Below, piece after piece: positions 31,408-38,622 of a stretch of 64,000 bases of DNA. The notes below the pieces were generated by a model. The model ran no database searches and had not been told where the DNA came from. It saw only the letters and a list, made by a program, of their open reading frames with translations. Origin of the DNA: Kribbella rubisoli (lineage in GTDB: Bacteria; Actinomycetota; Actinomycetes; Propionibacteriales; Kribbellaceae); contig NZ_SHKR01000013.1 in the NCBI RefSeq assembly GCF_004217145.1, positions 806,001-870,000 of the forward strand. The letters run 5' to 3'. The number at the start of each line of letters is the position of its first letter. Within the stretch, counting starts at the first letter, position 1. The position numbers and the translations under genes are program-made.

Positions 31408-31749
31408 GTGGTCGATCTCACCGATATCCGCGAAATCACCGCGGACCTCCCGCGCAGCTACGAAGTTCTGGTCCGGGACCGGATCAAGTTCCGCGTCGGC
31501 CAGATCGTGTACCTCGCGGTCGCCGCCGACGAGCAGACCATCGGCCTGGGTTTCCCGCGGGAGGAACGCGCCGCCGCGCTGGCCGCCGAACCGGACAAGT
31601 TCCTCCCGCCGCGCCCGTCCGACGAACGCTTCCAGTGGATCGAGCTCAACCTGGCGGCCGTCGACTACGACGAACTCCGCGAGCTGATCCTCGACGCCTG
31701 GTCGCTGTGCGTTCCGAAGAAGGTCCGCCGCGAGTACCTCGGTGACTAA
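31408..31749 (+). CDS. MmcQ/YjbR family protein
   Basis: The GTG at 31408 (VVDLTDIREITADLPRSYEVL) matches the usual beginning of the family; ATG 31378 is a longer alternative. The 113-residue product has the CyaY-like double-wing fold typical of YjbR: IKFRVGQIVYLAVAADEQTIGLGFP, then RFQWIELNLAAVDYDELRELILDAWSLCVPKKV. Family members are DNA-binding-like proteins of unknown role. It is divergent from the esterase gene and followed by the structured leader and peptide gene at 31.85-32.08 kb. Confidence 0.82.
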   Translation: MVDLTDIREITADLPRSYEVLVRDRIKFRVGQIVYLAVAADEQTIGLGFPREERAAALAAEPDKFLPPRPSDERFQWIELNLAAVDYDELRELILDAWSLCVPKKVRREYLGD

Positions 31750-31846
31750 AGCAGGGGCTCGCGGCAACGACCTCATCCTCAGGTAGTAGGCGAGAACCGT
31801 CCTGAAGGCCGATGGGCGGAACGCTTCCGCGAGCAACTCTGGAAGC

Positions 31847-31969
31847 ATGACTGTATTGGATGCCGCCCCTCCGGCGCGGGGGTCATGGGGCTGTAACTCC
31901 CGTCCTTCCCTCGTCGCTCCAGTCGCTTCGCTCCCTGCGCTCCTCAGTCCAGGGCGGGAGGCCCCATGA
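31847..31969 (+). CDS. Possible 40-residue leader ORF coupled to a membrane peptide
   Basis: The frame from ATG 31847 (MTVLDAAPPARGSWG) runs 40 codons and stops at TGA 31967-31969, overlapping the ATG of the next ORF (31966) in the ATGA arrangement. It is Pro/Ala/Ser-rich with one Cys and no fold-like pattern. The Shine-Dalgarno GGAAG lies only one base from the ATG, which is poor. The hairpin arms at 31881-31906 are inside it, so its translation would open or close that structure. It could be a regulatory leader peptide or an accident. Confidence 0.35.
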   Translation: MTVLDAAPPARGSWGCNSRPSLVAPVASLPALLSPGREAP

Positions 31970-31971
31970 CC
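31881..31971 (+). promoter_or_regulatory. Long hairpin that covers the ribosome-binding site and start of a small gene
   Basis: GGTCATGGGGC (31881-31891) pairs with GCCCCATGACC (31961-31971). After a 5-base bulge, CTCCCGTCCT (31897-31906) pairs with AGGGCGGGAG (31951-31960) with one G-U. The 3' arm contains the Shine-Dalgarno GGGAGG and the ATG of the 36-residue ORF, so the folded RNA would block its translation. The loop holds pyrimidine-rich repeats of a TCGCTCC type. Confidence 0.6.
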
Positions 31972-32076
31972 GGGGACTTCCTACCCCGGCGCCAGAAGGC
32001 GTCGGTACTGAGCCAAGCGTTGACCGTTGTGATCCTGCTCGCCGTGGGGGCGGTTGCGCTCTGGCTGTATCTCTAG
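31966..32076 (+). CDS. 36-residue single-span membrane peptide
   Basis: The ATG at 31966 is preceded by GGCGGGAGG with a 4-base gap. The peptide has a basic N-terminus (MTGDFLPRRQKAS) and one hydrophobic helix (ALTVVILLAVGAVALWLYL) to the end, a textbook small membrane protein. The stop TAG (32074-32076) overlaps by 4 bases the end of the convergent response-regulator gene. The start lies in the hairpin 31881-31971, so expression may be switched by RNA folding or by translation of the upstream ORF. Function unknown. Confidence 0.55.
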   Translation: MTGDFLPRRQKASVLSQALTVVILLAVGAVALWLYL

Positions 32077-32831
32077 GAATCCCAGCGCACGTCGGCTTCG
32101 CCCGGCCGGACCACGCCGGCCTCGTAGGCGACGACGACGGCCTGGACCCGGCTCGACAGTCCGAGCTTCGACAGGACCGAGCTGACATGGGTCTTGACCG
32201 TTGTCTCGCTGACGAACAGCTTCGTCGCGAGATCGCGGTTCGACAGGCCGCGCGCCATCCAGACCAGGATCTCACGCTCCCGTTCGCTGAGCTGGGCGAG
32301 CAGTCCGGCCCAGCGCGGATCCGGCTGGGCGGGCGCGGCGTTCGGCGTACCGCCGTCGACCTGGCGCTCGAGCTCCATGCAGCGCTCCAGCAACACCCGT
32401 GTCGAGGCCGGGTCGACCAGCGAGTCGCCGCGGTACACGGCGCGGACGGCTGAGACCAGCAGGTCCGGATCGGTGTCTTTCAGCAGGAACCCGGACGCCC
32501 CGGCGCGTACGGCGGCCAGCACATAGGCCTCGTCGTCGAACGTGGTCAGCACGAGTACGGCGGGACGTGCGCGTCCGGCCTCCCGGTTGGCGGTGGTGAT
32601 CCGCTCGGTCGCGACCAGACCGTCCATCACCGGCATCCGGATGTCCATCAGCACGACGTCCGGGTCGTACTGCTCGATCAGCCGGAGCGCCTCCTCGCCG
32701 TTCTCGGCCTGGGCGACCGTGGTCAGGTCCGGCTCGTGATCGAGGATCATCGCCAGCCCCATCCGGATCACGCCCTGGTCGTCGGCGACCAGGATCCGGA
32801 TCGACTCGTTCAGTTCTGCGGCGGCAGCCAT
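32073..32831 (-). CDS. NarL/FixJ-type response regulator
   Basis: The ATG at 32831 has GGAGAG about 8 bases upstream. The 252-residue protein has a receiver domain (IRILVADDQGVIRMGLAMIL, phospho-acceptor in VVLMDIRMPVMDG, residue 63) and a LuxR helix-turn-helix (LSEREREILVWMARGLSNRDLATKLFVSETTVKTHVSSVLSKLGL, about 183-228). An extra linker of about 40 residues separates them. It overlaps the histidine kinase gene upstream by 22 bases, so they form a two-component pair. Confidence 0.93.
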   Translation of the reverse strand: MAAAAELNESIRILVADDQGVIRMGLAMILDHEPDLTTVAQAENGEEALRLIEQYDPDVVLMDIRMPVMDGLVATERITTANREAGRARPAVLVLTTFDDEAYVLAAVRAGASGFLLKDTDPDLLVSAVRAVYRGDSLVDPASTRVLLERCMELERQVDGGTPNAAPAQPDPRWAGLLAQLSEREREILVWMARGLSNRDLATKLFVSETTVKTHVSSVLSKLGLSSRVQAVVVAYEAGVVRPGEADVRWDS

Positions 32832-34168
32832 GCCTGCACTCTCCATCCACCCAGGGGGCCGGCCGCGACGGCGAGGGTCCCGCCGACTGCTGTGGCCCGT
32901 TCCCGCATCCCGATCAGCCCGTTGCCGCGGCCGCTCTCGCTGCGCCGCGCGGTCTCCAGCACGTTCACCGGCGGCGGTCCGCCGTTCCCGTTGTCGTCGA
33001 TGGTGAGGAGCTCACCCTGCGGTCCACTCTGCCAGGTCACCCGCGCCGCGGTTGCCTTCGCATGCACCATCACGTTGGTCAGCGCCTCCTGGATGATCCG
33101 TACTGCGGTCAGGTCGGTCGCCGACGTGAGTTGGCGCTGTCGCGGCGGCAGGTCCATCGTCACGTCGATCCCGACTGCCTTCAGCCGCTCACCCATCCGC
33201 GCCACATCGGCCAGATCCGGCACCGGCGCGGTCCCGCCGCCCGACCCGGTGTCGCCGGCGATCTGGGGCGAGGCCGTGTTCAGTACGCGGACCGTCTCCC
33301 GCATCGCGGTCAGTGCTTCCTTGCCGCTGGCAATGATCCAGCGGATCGCTTCCCGCAGTACTTCGGGGCGCTGGTCGGCCACCCGGTCGGCCGCCTGTGC
33401 GCGGATCACGACGGCGCTGACGTGGTGCGAGATCACATCGTGCAGGTCCCGCGCGATCCGGGTCCGCTCCGCCACGGCCGCCCGCTCGGCCTCGACCGCG
33501 CGCAGGCGAACCAGCTCGGCGTTCCGCTGCTCCAGCAGGGCGACGCTCTTCCGGCGTCGCCGGGCGTCGGCGCCCAGCAGCACCATCCCGCAGATCAGCG
33601 CCTCCGCGAACACGAACAGCGACACGTCGATATAGCTGTACAAGCTCGGCACGTCGCGCGGGAGGCTCCGGTACCGGTCGCCCAGCAGGACGTCGCGGTT
33701 CACGTGGCTCAGGACGAACGCCACGACGGTCGGCAGCCCGATCATGAGCCCGGCCAGGCTGCCCATCGTGAAGAAGAGACAGGTGAAGCGCCGTACGCCG
33801 GCCGACGCCGCCAGGTAGCCGACGACGAGCAGCGGGACCAGGTGGATCTCCGACTGCAGCGCTGCGTCGCTGATCTCGGGCTGGCCGAAGATCGTCAGCC
33901 CGAGCTGCGCAGCCAGCCCGGTGCCGGCCGCGGCGTACAGGAAGGGGTAGAGGACCGAGACGATCAAGAGCATCGTGCGCGGGATCCGGCGTACGAAGGC
34001 GACCGTTGCGACCAGGAAGACGCCGGTCACCACGGAGACGGCGGGGTTGTGCGGGCGGAGGCCGGTGCCGTTGATGAGGTTCAGCGCGGTGAACCAGACC
34101 ACGCCGATGACCGCAGCAAGCAGCAGATCCTGCTGCCCCTGCGACATCCGACGCCAGATACCCTTCAC
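32810..34168 (-). CDS. NarL-type sensor histidine kinase
   Basis: The 452-residue membrane kinase has about five hydrophobic segments (residues 15-200), then a HisKA_3 dimerisation domain with phospho-acceptor H243 in ARDLHDVISHHVSAVVIRA. The HATPase domain (about 345-445) has IIQEALTNVMVHAKA as N-box, LTIDDNGNGG and GNGLIGMRERATAVGGTL as G-boxes. No extracellular sensor domain is seen, so the signal may be membrane-derived. It pairs with the downstream response regulator. Confidence 0.92.
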   Translation of the reverse strand: MKGIWRRMSQGQQDLLLAAVIGVVWFTALNLINGTGLRPHNPAVSVVTGVFLVATVAFVRRIPRTMLLIVSVLYPFLYAAAGTGLAAQLGLTIFGQPEISDAALQSEIHLVPLLVVGYLAASAGVRRFTCLFFTMGSLAGLMIGLPTVVAFVLSHVNRDVLLGDRYRSLPRDVPSLYSYIDVSLFVFAEALICGMVLLGADARRRRKSVALLEQRNAELVRLRAVEAERAAVAERTRIARDLHDVISHHVSAVVIRAQAADRVADQRPEVLREAIRWIIASGKEALTAMRETVRVLNTASPQIAGDTGSGGGTAPVPDLADVARMGERLKAVGIDVTMDLPPRQRQLTSATDLTAVRIIQEALTNVMVHAKATAARVTWQSGPQGELLTIDDNGNGGPPPVNVLETARRSESGRGNGLIGMRERATAVGGTLAVAAGPLGGWRVQAWLPPQN

Positions 34169-34344
34169 GTCGCCCAGCGTAGTCAGCTCGAGTTTGCCGA
34201 AGCTTCATCTGCCCGGAGGGGCAGTCTCTCCAACTTTTGGAGGAGGCTCGGCGTCCGAACTGATACTCAGGGGCTAGAGGTGGGGCGCGAGGACGGTCCC
34301 TGGGACCGATGTGTCGACCGCGCTGATCCGAAAGGCTGTACCCC

Positions 34345-35064
34345 ATGAGGAACGACCTGCCGCCACGCCGTCCCGGCGCGGTGCGGACGCGGTTGCTGTC
34401 CGTGATCGGTGTGGTCGGGGTCGGCGCGGTCGCCGGTTCGCTGCTGCTGTGGCATGCGCAGGTCGGGGACTTCCTCGGCCTCGCCGCGGACAAGGAGCCG
34501 GTCGTGTCGACCGTGAGCGCGCCGGCGATCGGTGCGCCGCCCGCGAGCACGCCGTCGACCAGTACTCCGACGCCGACCCGCCGCCCGACGTACCCGCCGA
34601 CCACTCCGCCGAAGACCCCGTCGACGAGTCCTACCAAGAGGAAGACGACGGAGCCGACGACGACGGCGGTGCGGGAGGAGAGCATCAACGGGCTGTCGCC
34701 GAAGCTGAAGGCGCGCCTGAAGAAGGCGATGGCGGCCGCGAGGGCCGACGGCATCACGATCAGCATCACCTCCGCCCGGCGCAGCGCGAGCAAGCAGCAG
34801 CGGCTGCTGAACGCGGCGATCAAGAAGTACGGCTCGTACAAGGTGGCGACGCGCTGGGTGCTGCCGCCGAAGTACTCCGCTCACGTACAGGGCAAGGCCG
34901 TGGACATCGGTCCGGCGGCCGCGATGACCTGGCTGAACAAGAACGGCTGGCGGTACGGCGTGTGCCGCCGGTACGACAACGAACCGTGGCACTTCGAGGC
35001 GCTGACCGCGCCCGGTACCAAGTGTCCGCCGCGCGAACCGCACGCGGTCGCCAAGGCTGACTGA
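34345..35064 (+). CDS. VanY-type D-alanyl-D-alanine carboxypeptidase family protein
   Basis: The 239-residue protein has a basic N-terminus, one membrane segment (about 18-36), a Pro/Thr-rich cell-wall-spanning stretch (about 58-108) and a C-terminal M15B peptidase domain. The zinc motif is present as H180 and D187 in SAHVQGKAVDIG, with E213 and H216 in NEPWHFE. It should trim peptidoglycan stem peptides outside the membrane. It starts divergently from the sensor kinase gene, about 180 bases away, so the two-component system may control it. Confidence 0.9.
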   Translation: MRNDLPPRRPGAVRTRLLSVIGVVGVGAVAGSLLLWHAQVGDFLGLAADKEPVVSTVSAPAIGAPPASTPSTSTPTPTRRPTYPPTTPPKTPSTSPTKRKTTEPTTTAVREESINGLSPKLKARLKKAMAAARADGITISITSARRSASKQQRLLNAAIKKYGSYKVATRWVLPPKYSAHVQGKAVDIGPAAAMTWLNKNGWRYGVCRRYDNEPWHFEALTAPGTKCPPREPHAVAKAD

Positions 35065-35084
35065 AACCCAAGGGGGAACTCACC

Positions 35085-35456
35085 ATGACCATGACCTACG
35101 CGCAACCCCTGACCCGGCGCTACACCCGCGCCCGCCTGGCCGTGCCCGCTCTGTGGCGGCAGGTGATCCGCTCCAGCGAGAAGGGAGACGTGACCGCCGT
35201 GCGGGAGCCGGACCGGTCCGCGTACACGCAACTCGAGATCTACGACGGCGTACTGGCCGCGTTCGACCGCCGCGACGAGGTGGCCGAGGTACTGCGGGCG
35301 TCCGCCGACCGCGACACCGCCGTACGTCGGCTCCGCGCACAGTTCGGACTCAGCCACCTGCAGGCGACCGCACTGCTCGATCTGCCGCTCACGACCGAGT
35401 GCCGGGACCGCATCGCGCACCGTGCCGAGGAGCTGCGCAGCGCGCTCGGCCGCTGA
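35085..35456 (+). CDS. 123-residue protein resembling the GyrA hinge region
   Basis: AAGGGGGAACTCACC precedes the ATG. Residues about 48-105 (LEIYDGVLAAFDRRDEVAEVLRASADRDTAVRRLRAQFGLSHLQATALLDLPL) closely follow the GyrA/ParC segment that begins IxxGLLIALDNxDEVIxxIRAS and ends FGLSExQAQAILDMRL, the coiled-coil exit region. There is no catalytic Tyr domain and no C-terminal beta-pinwheel. Actinomycetes carry such stand-alone fragments. It may be a gyrase-interacting protein or a domesticated fragment. It lies 21 bases after the VanY gene, probably the same transcript. Confidence 0.7.
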   Translation: MTMTYAQPLTRRYTRARLAVPALWRQVIRSSEKGDVTAVREPDRSAYTQLEIYDGVLAAFDRRDEVAEVLRASADRDTAVRRLRAQFGLSHLQATALLDLPLTTECRDRIAHRAEELRSALGR

Positions 35457-35520
35457 CCTTCGTCCCCCCGCGGCTCGCCGCGAACCTGCGCTGTTTGCGT
35501 GCTGTGGGGAGGATGGAGGG

Positions 35521-35907
35521 GTGATCACGATCGAGCAGGCCGGACGACTGCGCAAGGCCGGGGTGCTGTGGGCGCCGACGGCAGGGGATCGATTCGTCGT
35601 GCCGGACCGGGATATGGACGACGACGTGTTCGTGGTGAGCGACATGACCGTCGAGGTGCACGACTACCAGGGCAGCAAGGTGATCGGCTTCAACGGCACC
35701 ACCGAGTGGGCCCTGGACAGCATCGAGCAACGCGAGGTGATCTGGCTCCCGCGCGAGGAGCAACTCCGTGCTCTCCTGGGCGAGCACTTCCAGTCCCTCG
35801 AGTCGGTCCCCGGCGGCTACCGGGTGAGCTTGAGCGAAAGCAGCCACACCGCCGACGACGCCGAACAGGCCTACGCCCAGGCGGTCATCCACTTGCTCGG
35901 CGCTTAG
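35521..35907 (+). CDS. Hypothetical protein, 128 residues, conserved-looking
   Basis: The GTG at 35521 follows GGATGGAGGG. The product begins VITIEQAGRLRKAGVLWAPTAGDRFVVPDRDMDDDVFVVSDMTVEVHDY and continues to a Trp/Leu-rich middle (TTEWALDSIEQREVIWLPREEQLRALLG). I recall this type of sequence as a widespread actinobacterial family sometimes labelled pilus assembly CpaE, but nothing here shows a pilus role. Soluble, acidic. The stop overlaps by 4 bases the convergent thioredoxin-like gene. Confidence 0.65.
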   Translation: MITIEQAGRLRKAGVLWAPTAGDRFVVPDRDMDDDVFVVSDMTVEVHDYQGSKVIGFNGTTEWALDSIEQREVIWLPREEQLRALLGEHFQSLESVPGGYRVSLSESSHTADDAEQAYAQAVIHLLGA

Positions 35908-36779
35908 CCGAACGTGAAGACGTAGGCCTCTGCACCGGGTGCGAGGAACGTGAGCTCCACCGTTCGCTCGCCGACTTCGCCTTGCTGGCGGAAGAGCTGG
36001 TACAGCCGCCCCTCATCGATGAGACCTTGTCCGTCGGCGGAGACGTCGACTCCGTGTGACTCTCCGGGCGGTTGTCCGTCGATCAGCAGCCGGAACGGGA
36101 CGGGCTCGGCTCCGCGCGCGAGTACGAGGTTCGCGTCGCGGGCACGGAAAGTGAAGGCGATCTGGCCGCCGGCTTTCGTGAGCACCACCCGCTCCTCCTC
36201 GACCTCCCAGTCGCCGGTGAGCGCTTGAGATGCGACCCCGCCGCCGCGCCCGCTGCCGAGGTACGTCTCGGGTGTCCGCAGATTGGCCCAGTCGGCGGCC
36301 GCCTCGACGCCGACGCCTGTGACGCTGACGGGTTCGCGGTCGATGCCGAGGAGCCGCTGGATCACTCGCTCCGACTGTTCGTAGCGCCCCTCGCCGAAGT
36401 GGGTGTCGCGGATCGCGCCGTTCCGATCGACGAAGTACAGCGCGGGCCAGTAGTGGTTGCTGAACGCACGCCAGACCTCGTACTCGTTGTCGATCACGAT
36501 CCCGTAGTCGATCTGCCGCTCCTGGGCGGCCCGGCGTACGCGCGCGACGTCGTGCTCGAGCGTGAACTCGGGGGTGTGCACACCGATCACGACGAGGCCG
36601 TCGTCGCGATAGGCCTGTGACCAGGCGCGGACGTACGGCAGTTGGCGCAGCCAGTTGATACAGGTGAACGTCCAGAAGTTCACCAGTACGACGCGACCGT
36701 GCAACTCATCGGGACCGAGCGGCGCTGAGTCCAACCACTCAGCTCCGGCGAGCGACGGCATCCCTATTGGAGCGTTCAT
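35904..36779 (-). CDS. DipZ-type thioredoxin-like protein
   Basis: The ATG at 36779 gives 291 residues; ATG 36791 is an alternative. Residues about 25-140 are a thioredoxin fold with NFWTFTCINWLRQLPYVRAW, the TCINW form typical of the C-terminal half of DipZ proteins, where the second Cys of CxxC is absent. Residues 160-291 are a carbohydrate-module-like beta domain (WEVEEERVVLTKAGGQIAFTF, then SADGQGLIDEGRLYQLFRQ), as in DipZ. No signal peptide or CcdA membrane part, so it is a soluble stand-alone version. Redox role likely, but the single Cys argues against simple disulfide exchange. Confidence 0.82.
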   Translation of the reverse strand: MNAPIGMPSLAGAEWLDSAPLGPDELHGRVVLVNFWTFTCINWLRQLPYVRAWSQAYRDDGLVVIGVHTPEFTLEHDVARVRRAAQERQIDYGIVIDNEYEVWRAFSNHYWPALYFVDRNGAIRDTHFGEGRYEQSERVIQRLLGIDREPVSVTGVGVEAAADWANLRTPETYLGSGRGGGVASQALTGDWEVEEERVVLTKAGGQIAFTFRARDANLVLARGAEPVPFRLLIDGQPPGESHGVDVSADGQGLIDEGRLYQLFRQQGEVGERTVELTFLAPGAEAYVFTFG

Positions 36780-36834
36780 GACCACCCCCATGCTCCCGAC
36801 GGATCGTACTGCGGAGGCGTGGTGCTTGGGGAGG

Positions 36835-37545
36835 TCAGGCCGTCGGGCGCCAGTACTGCTTCTTGTCCTTGTCTTTCACGGTGTAGCCGAGGTTGGTGAG
36901 CTCTCCGCGGAGCTCGCGGAGGTCGGCTTTGCCCTTGTCGCCTTGGTCGAAAGCCTTCGAGCGGACCTTGAGGATGGCGTTCACCGCGGGCGGGAGGTCG
37001 GGGTCGTCCTCGATCCAGCGGCGGAACTCGGACTCGTGCGGGTCGCCGGCATCGGACCACGGGTAGCCGTGGGCGCGGAAGGCGGCCGGGATCTGCTTGG
37101 CCTCGGATTTGAGCTGGTCGTGCTTCTCGCGGGCCAGCTCGCGCGACGACCGGTCCTGAAGGACGATCTCCTTGCCGTCGAGGAACGCGACCGCGACCTT
37201 CTCCCGCGGCACCGTCACCGTCTTCTGGTTCTTCCCGAACTCGACCGACTGATGGGTGATCGTCACCTTCAGGATGTCGTCGAGCGCGACCGCGGCCAGC
37301 AGTACGCCGGCGATCAGTCCGACGAGGACGCAGATCGCGACGACCCACCAGCCGTCCCACGCGGCGATCATCTTCAGCACGCCCTGGAACGGCACCCAGG
37401 CCCGCCCGGCCGCCCAGTCGGCGATCCGCGGCAGGAAGAAGCCGAGGACCAGCCCGAGCAGCGGCAGCCCGCCGAACAGCAGCACCTTGTCACCGGCCGA
37501 ATGCCCGATCACGGTGCGCTGCGGCGTCCCAGTCGTCGACCCCAT
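36835..37545 (-). CDS. YqeB-like membrane protein
   Basis: The 236-residue protein has two hydrophobic segments (about 20-45 and 65-88) and then a cytoplasmic domain with ITHQSVEFGKNQKTVTVPREKVAVAFLDGKEIVLQD and a late SEFRRWIEDDPDLPPAVNAILKVR. This matches the YqeB family of Gram-positive bacteria, whose function is unknown. It is divergent from the ornithine cyclodeaminase homologue at 37609. Confidence 0.7.
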   Translation of the reverse strand: MGSTTGTPQRTVIGHSAGDKVLLFGGLPLLGLVLGFFLPRIADWAAGRAWVPFQGVLKMIAAWDGWWVVAICVLVGLIAGVLLAAVALDDILKVTITHQSVEFGKNQKTVTVPREKVAVAFLDGKEIVLQDRSSRELAREKHDQLKSEAKQIPAAFRAHGYPWSDAGDPHESEFRRWIEDDPDLPPAVNAILKVRSKAFDQGDKGKADLRELRGELTNLGYTVKDKDKKQYWRPTA

Positions 37546-37608
37546 CAGCTGAACGTAGCGTGACGAGGAGAAACTTAAGTATCAACCGACGACAACCGAA
37601 GGAGCCAA

Positions 37609-38622
37609 GTGGCGGACGGCATCTGGTTGAGGTTCATCAGCGGTCCGGACATCGACACGCTGGGCCTGACCCGGCTGGAGATCGTGGACGCGGTCGAGGA
37701 GGCGGTCCGCGAGCACGGAGAGGGACGTACGGCGTTCGAGCCGCGGGTGCACCTGACGCCGGACAACGGCGGCATCGGCCACTTCAACGTCCTCCGCGGC
37801 CACCTCGACGGACTCGGTGAGCACGGGATCAGCGGTGTGAAGGTGGTCGGCGACTTCGTCCCGAACTACCAGAAGGGTCTGCCGAGTGAGCTCGCGATGG
37901 CGACGCTCTTCGACCCGACGACCGGGATGCCGCTGGCGGTGCTCGACGCGACGATGATCACCGCGGCCCGGACCGGCGCGATGACGACGGTCGGCGCTCG
38001 GTATCTGGCGCGGCGGGACAGCAAGATCCTCGCGCATGTGGGGGCGCGGGGTACGGCTTGGTGGAACGTGACGATGCTCGACGACCTGCTTGATCTCGCG
38101 GAGATCCGGGTGACGTCTCGGCGGCCGGAGTCGCGGGAGAAGTTCGCTGCGGAGTTGTCGGCCGAGTTGTCCACGCCGGTGCGGGTCTGCGCGACGGCTG
38201 AGGAGGCGTTCGATGGAGCCGACGTACTCGTCGAGGCAACCCGCCTGACCGAGCCCGAGCCGCTCCTTCGCACAGCTGCGATCAAGCCCGGCGCCTTCGC
38301 CGTACCATACGGTACGGTATCCGCGGTCGAGCTGGATCTGCTCGACGTGATGGACAAGGTGGTCGTGGACGACTGGCGCGAGGCGCAGTCCGGGCGGTTC
38401 GGGTCGTTGCGGCGGCACGTGGACACCGGGCGGCTGTCGCCGGAGACGCTGTACGCCGAGATCGGCGAGATCGTCGCGGGGCGCAAACCCGGTCGCGAGA
38501 ACGATGCCGAGCGCAACCTTTTCTGGCATCGTGGGTTGTCGTTGCTCGACGTCGCGATCGCCCATCTCGTCCTCCGCCGAGCCGAGTCCGCCGACGTCGG
38601 CACGATGCTCCGCTTCCACTGA
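37609..38622 (+). CDS. Ornithine cyclodeaminase/mu-crystallin family protein
   Basis: The 337-residue protein has the OCD-type substrate part (FEPRVHLTPDNGGIGHFNVLRG, GISGVKVVGDFVPNYQKGLPSELAMATLFDPTTGMPLAVLDATMITAARTGAMTTVGARYLARRD) and an NAD-binding domain starting about 140. The Rossmann loop reads LAHVGARGTAWWNV instead of the usual GxGxQA, so cofactor binding may differ. Relatives are ketimine reductases or amino-acid cyclodeaminases. Its stop shares a base with the start of the lyase homologue (TGATG), so the two act together. Confidence 0.85.
   Translation: MADGIWLRFISGPDIDTLGLTRLEIVDAVEEAVREHGEGRTAFEPRVHLTPDNGGIGHFNVLRGHLDGLGEHGISGVKVVGDFVPNYQKGLPSELAMATLFDPTTGMPLAVLDATMITAARTGAMTTVGARYLARRDSKILAHVGARGTAWWNVTMLDDLLDLAEIRVTSRRPESREKFAAELSAELSTPVRVCATAEEAFDGADVLVEATRLTEPEPLLRTAAIKPGAFAVPYGTVSAVELDLLDVMDKVVVDDWREAQSGRFGSLRRHVDTGRLSPETLYAEIGEIVAGRKPGRENDAERNLFWHRGLSLLDVAIAHLVLRRAESADVGTMLRFH

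Noticed and set aside
35904..36779. Loss of the second CxxC cysteine as a mutation in the thioredoxin-like protein
   Set aside because: TCINW is, as far as I recall, normal for the DipZ-type C-terminal domain, so it is a family trait and not damage.
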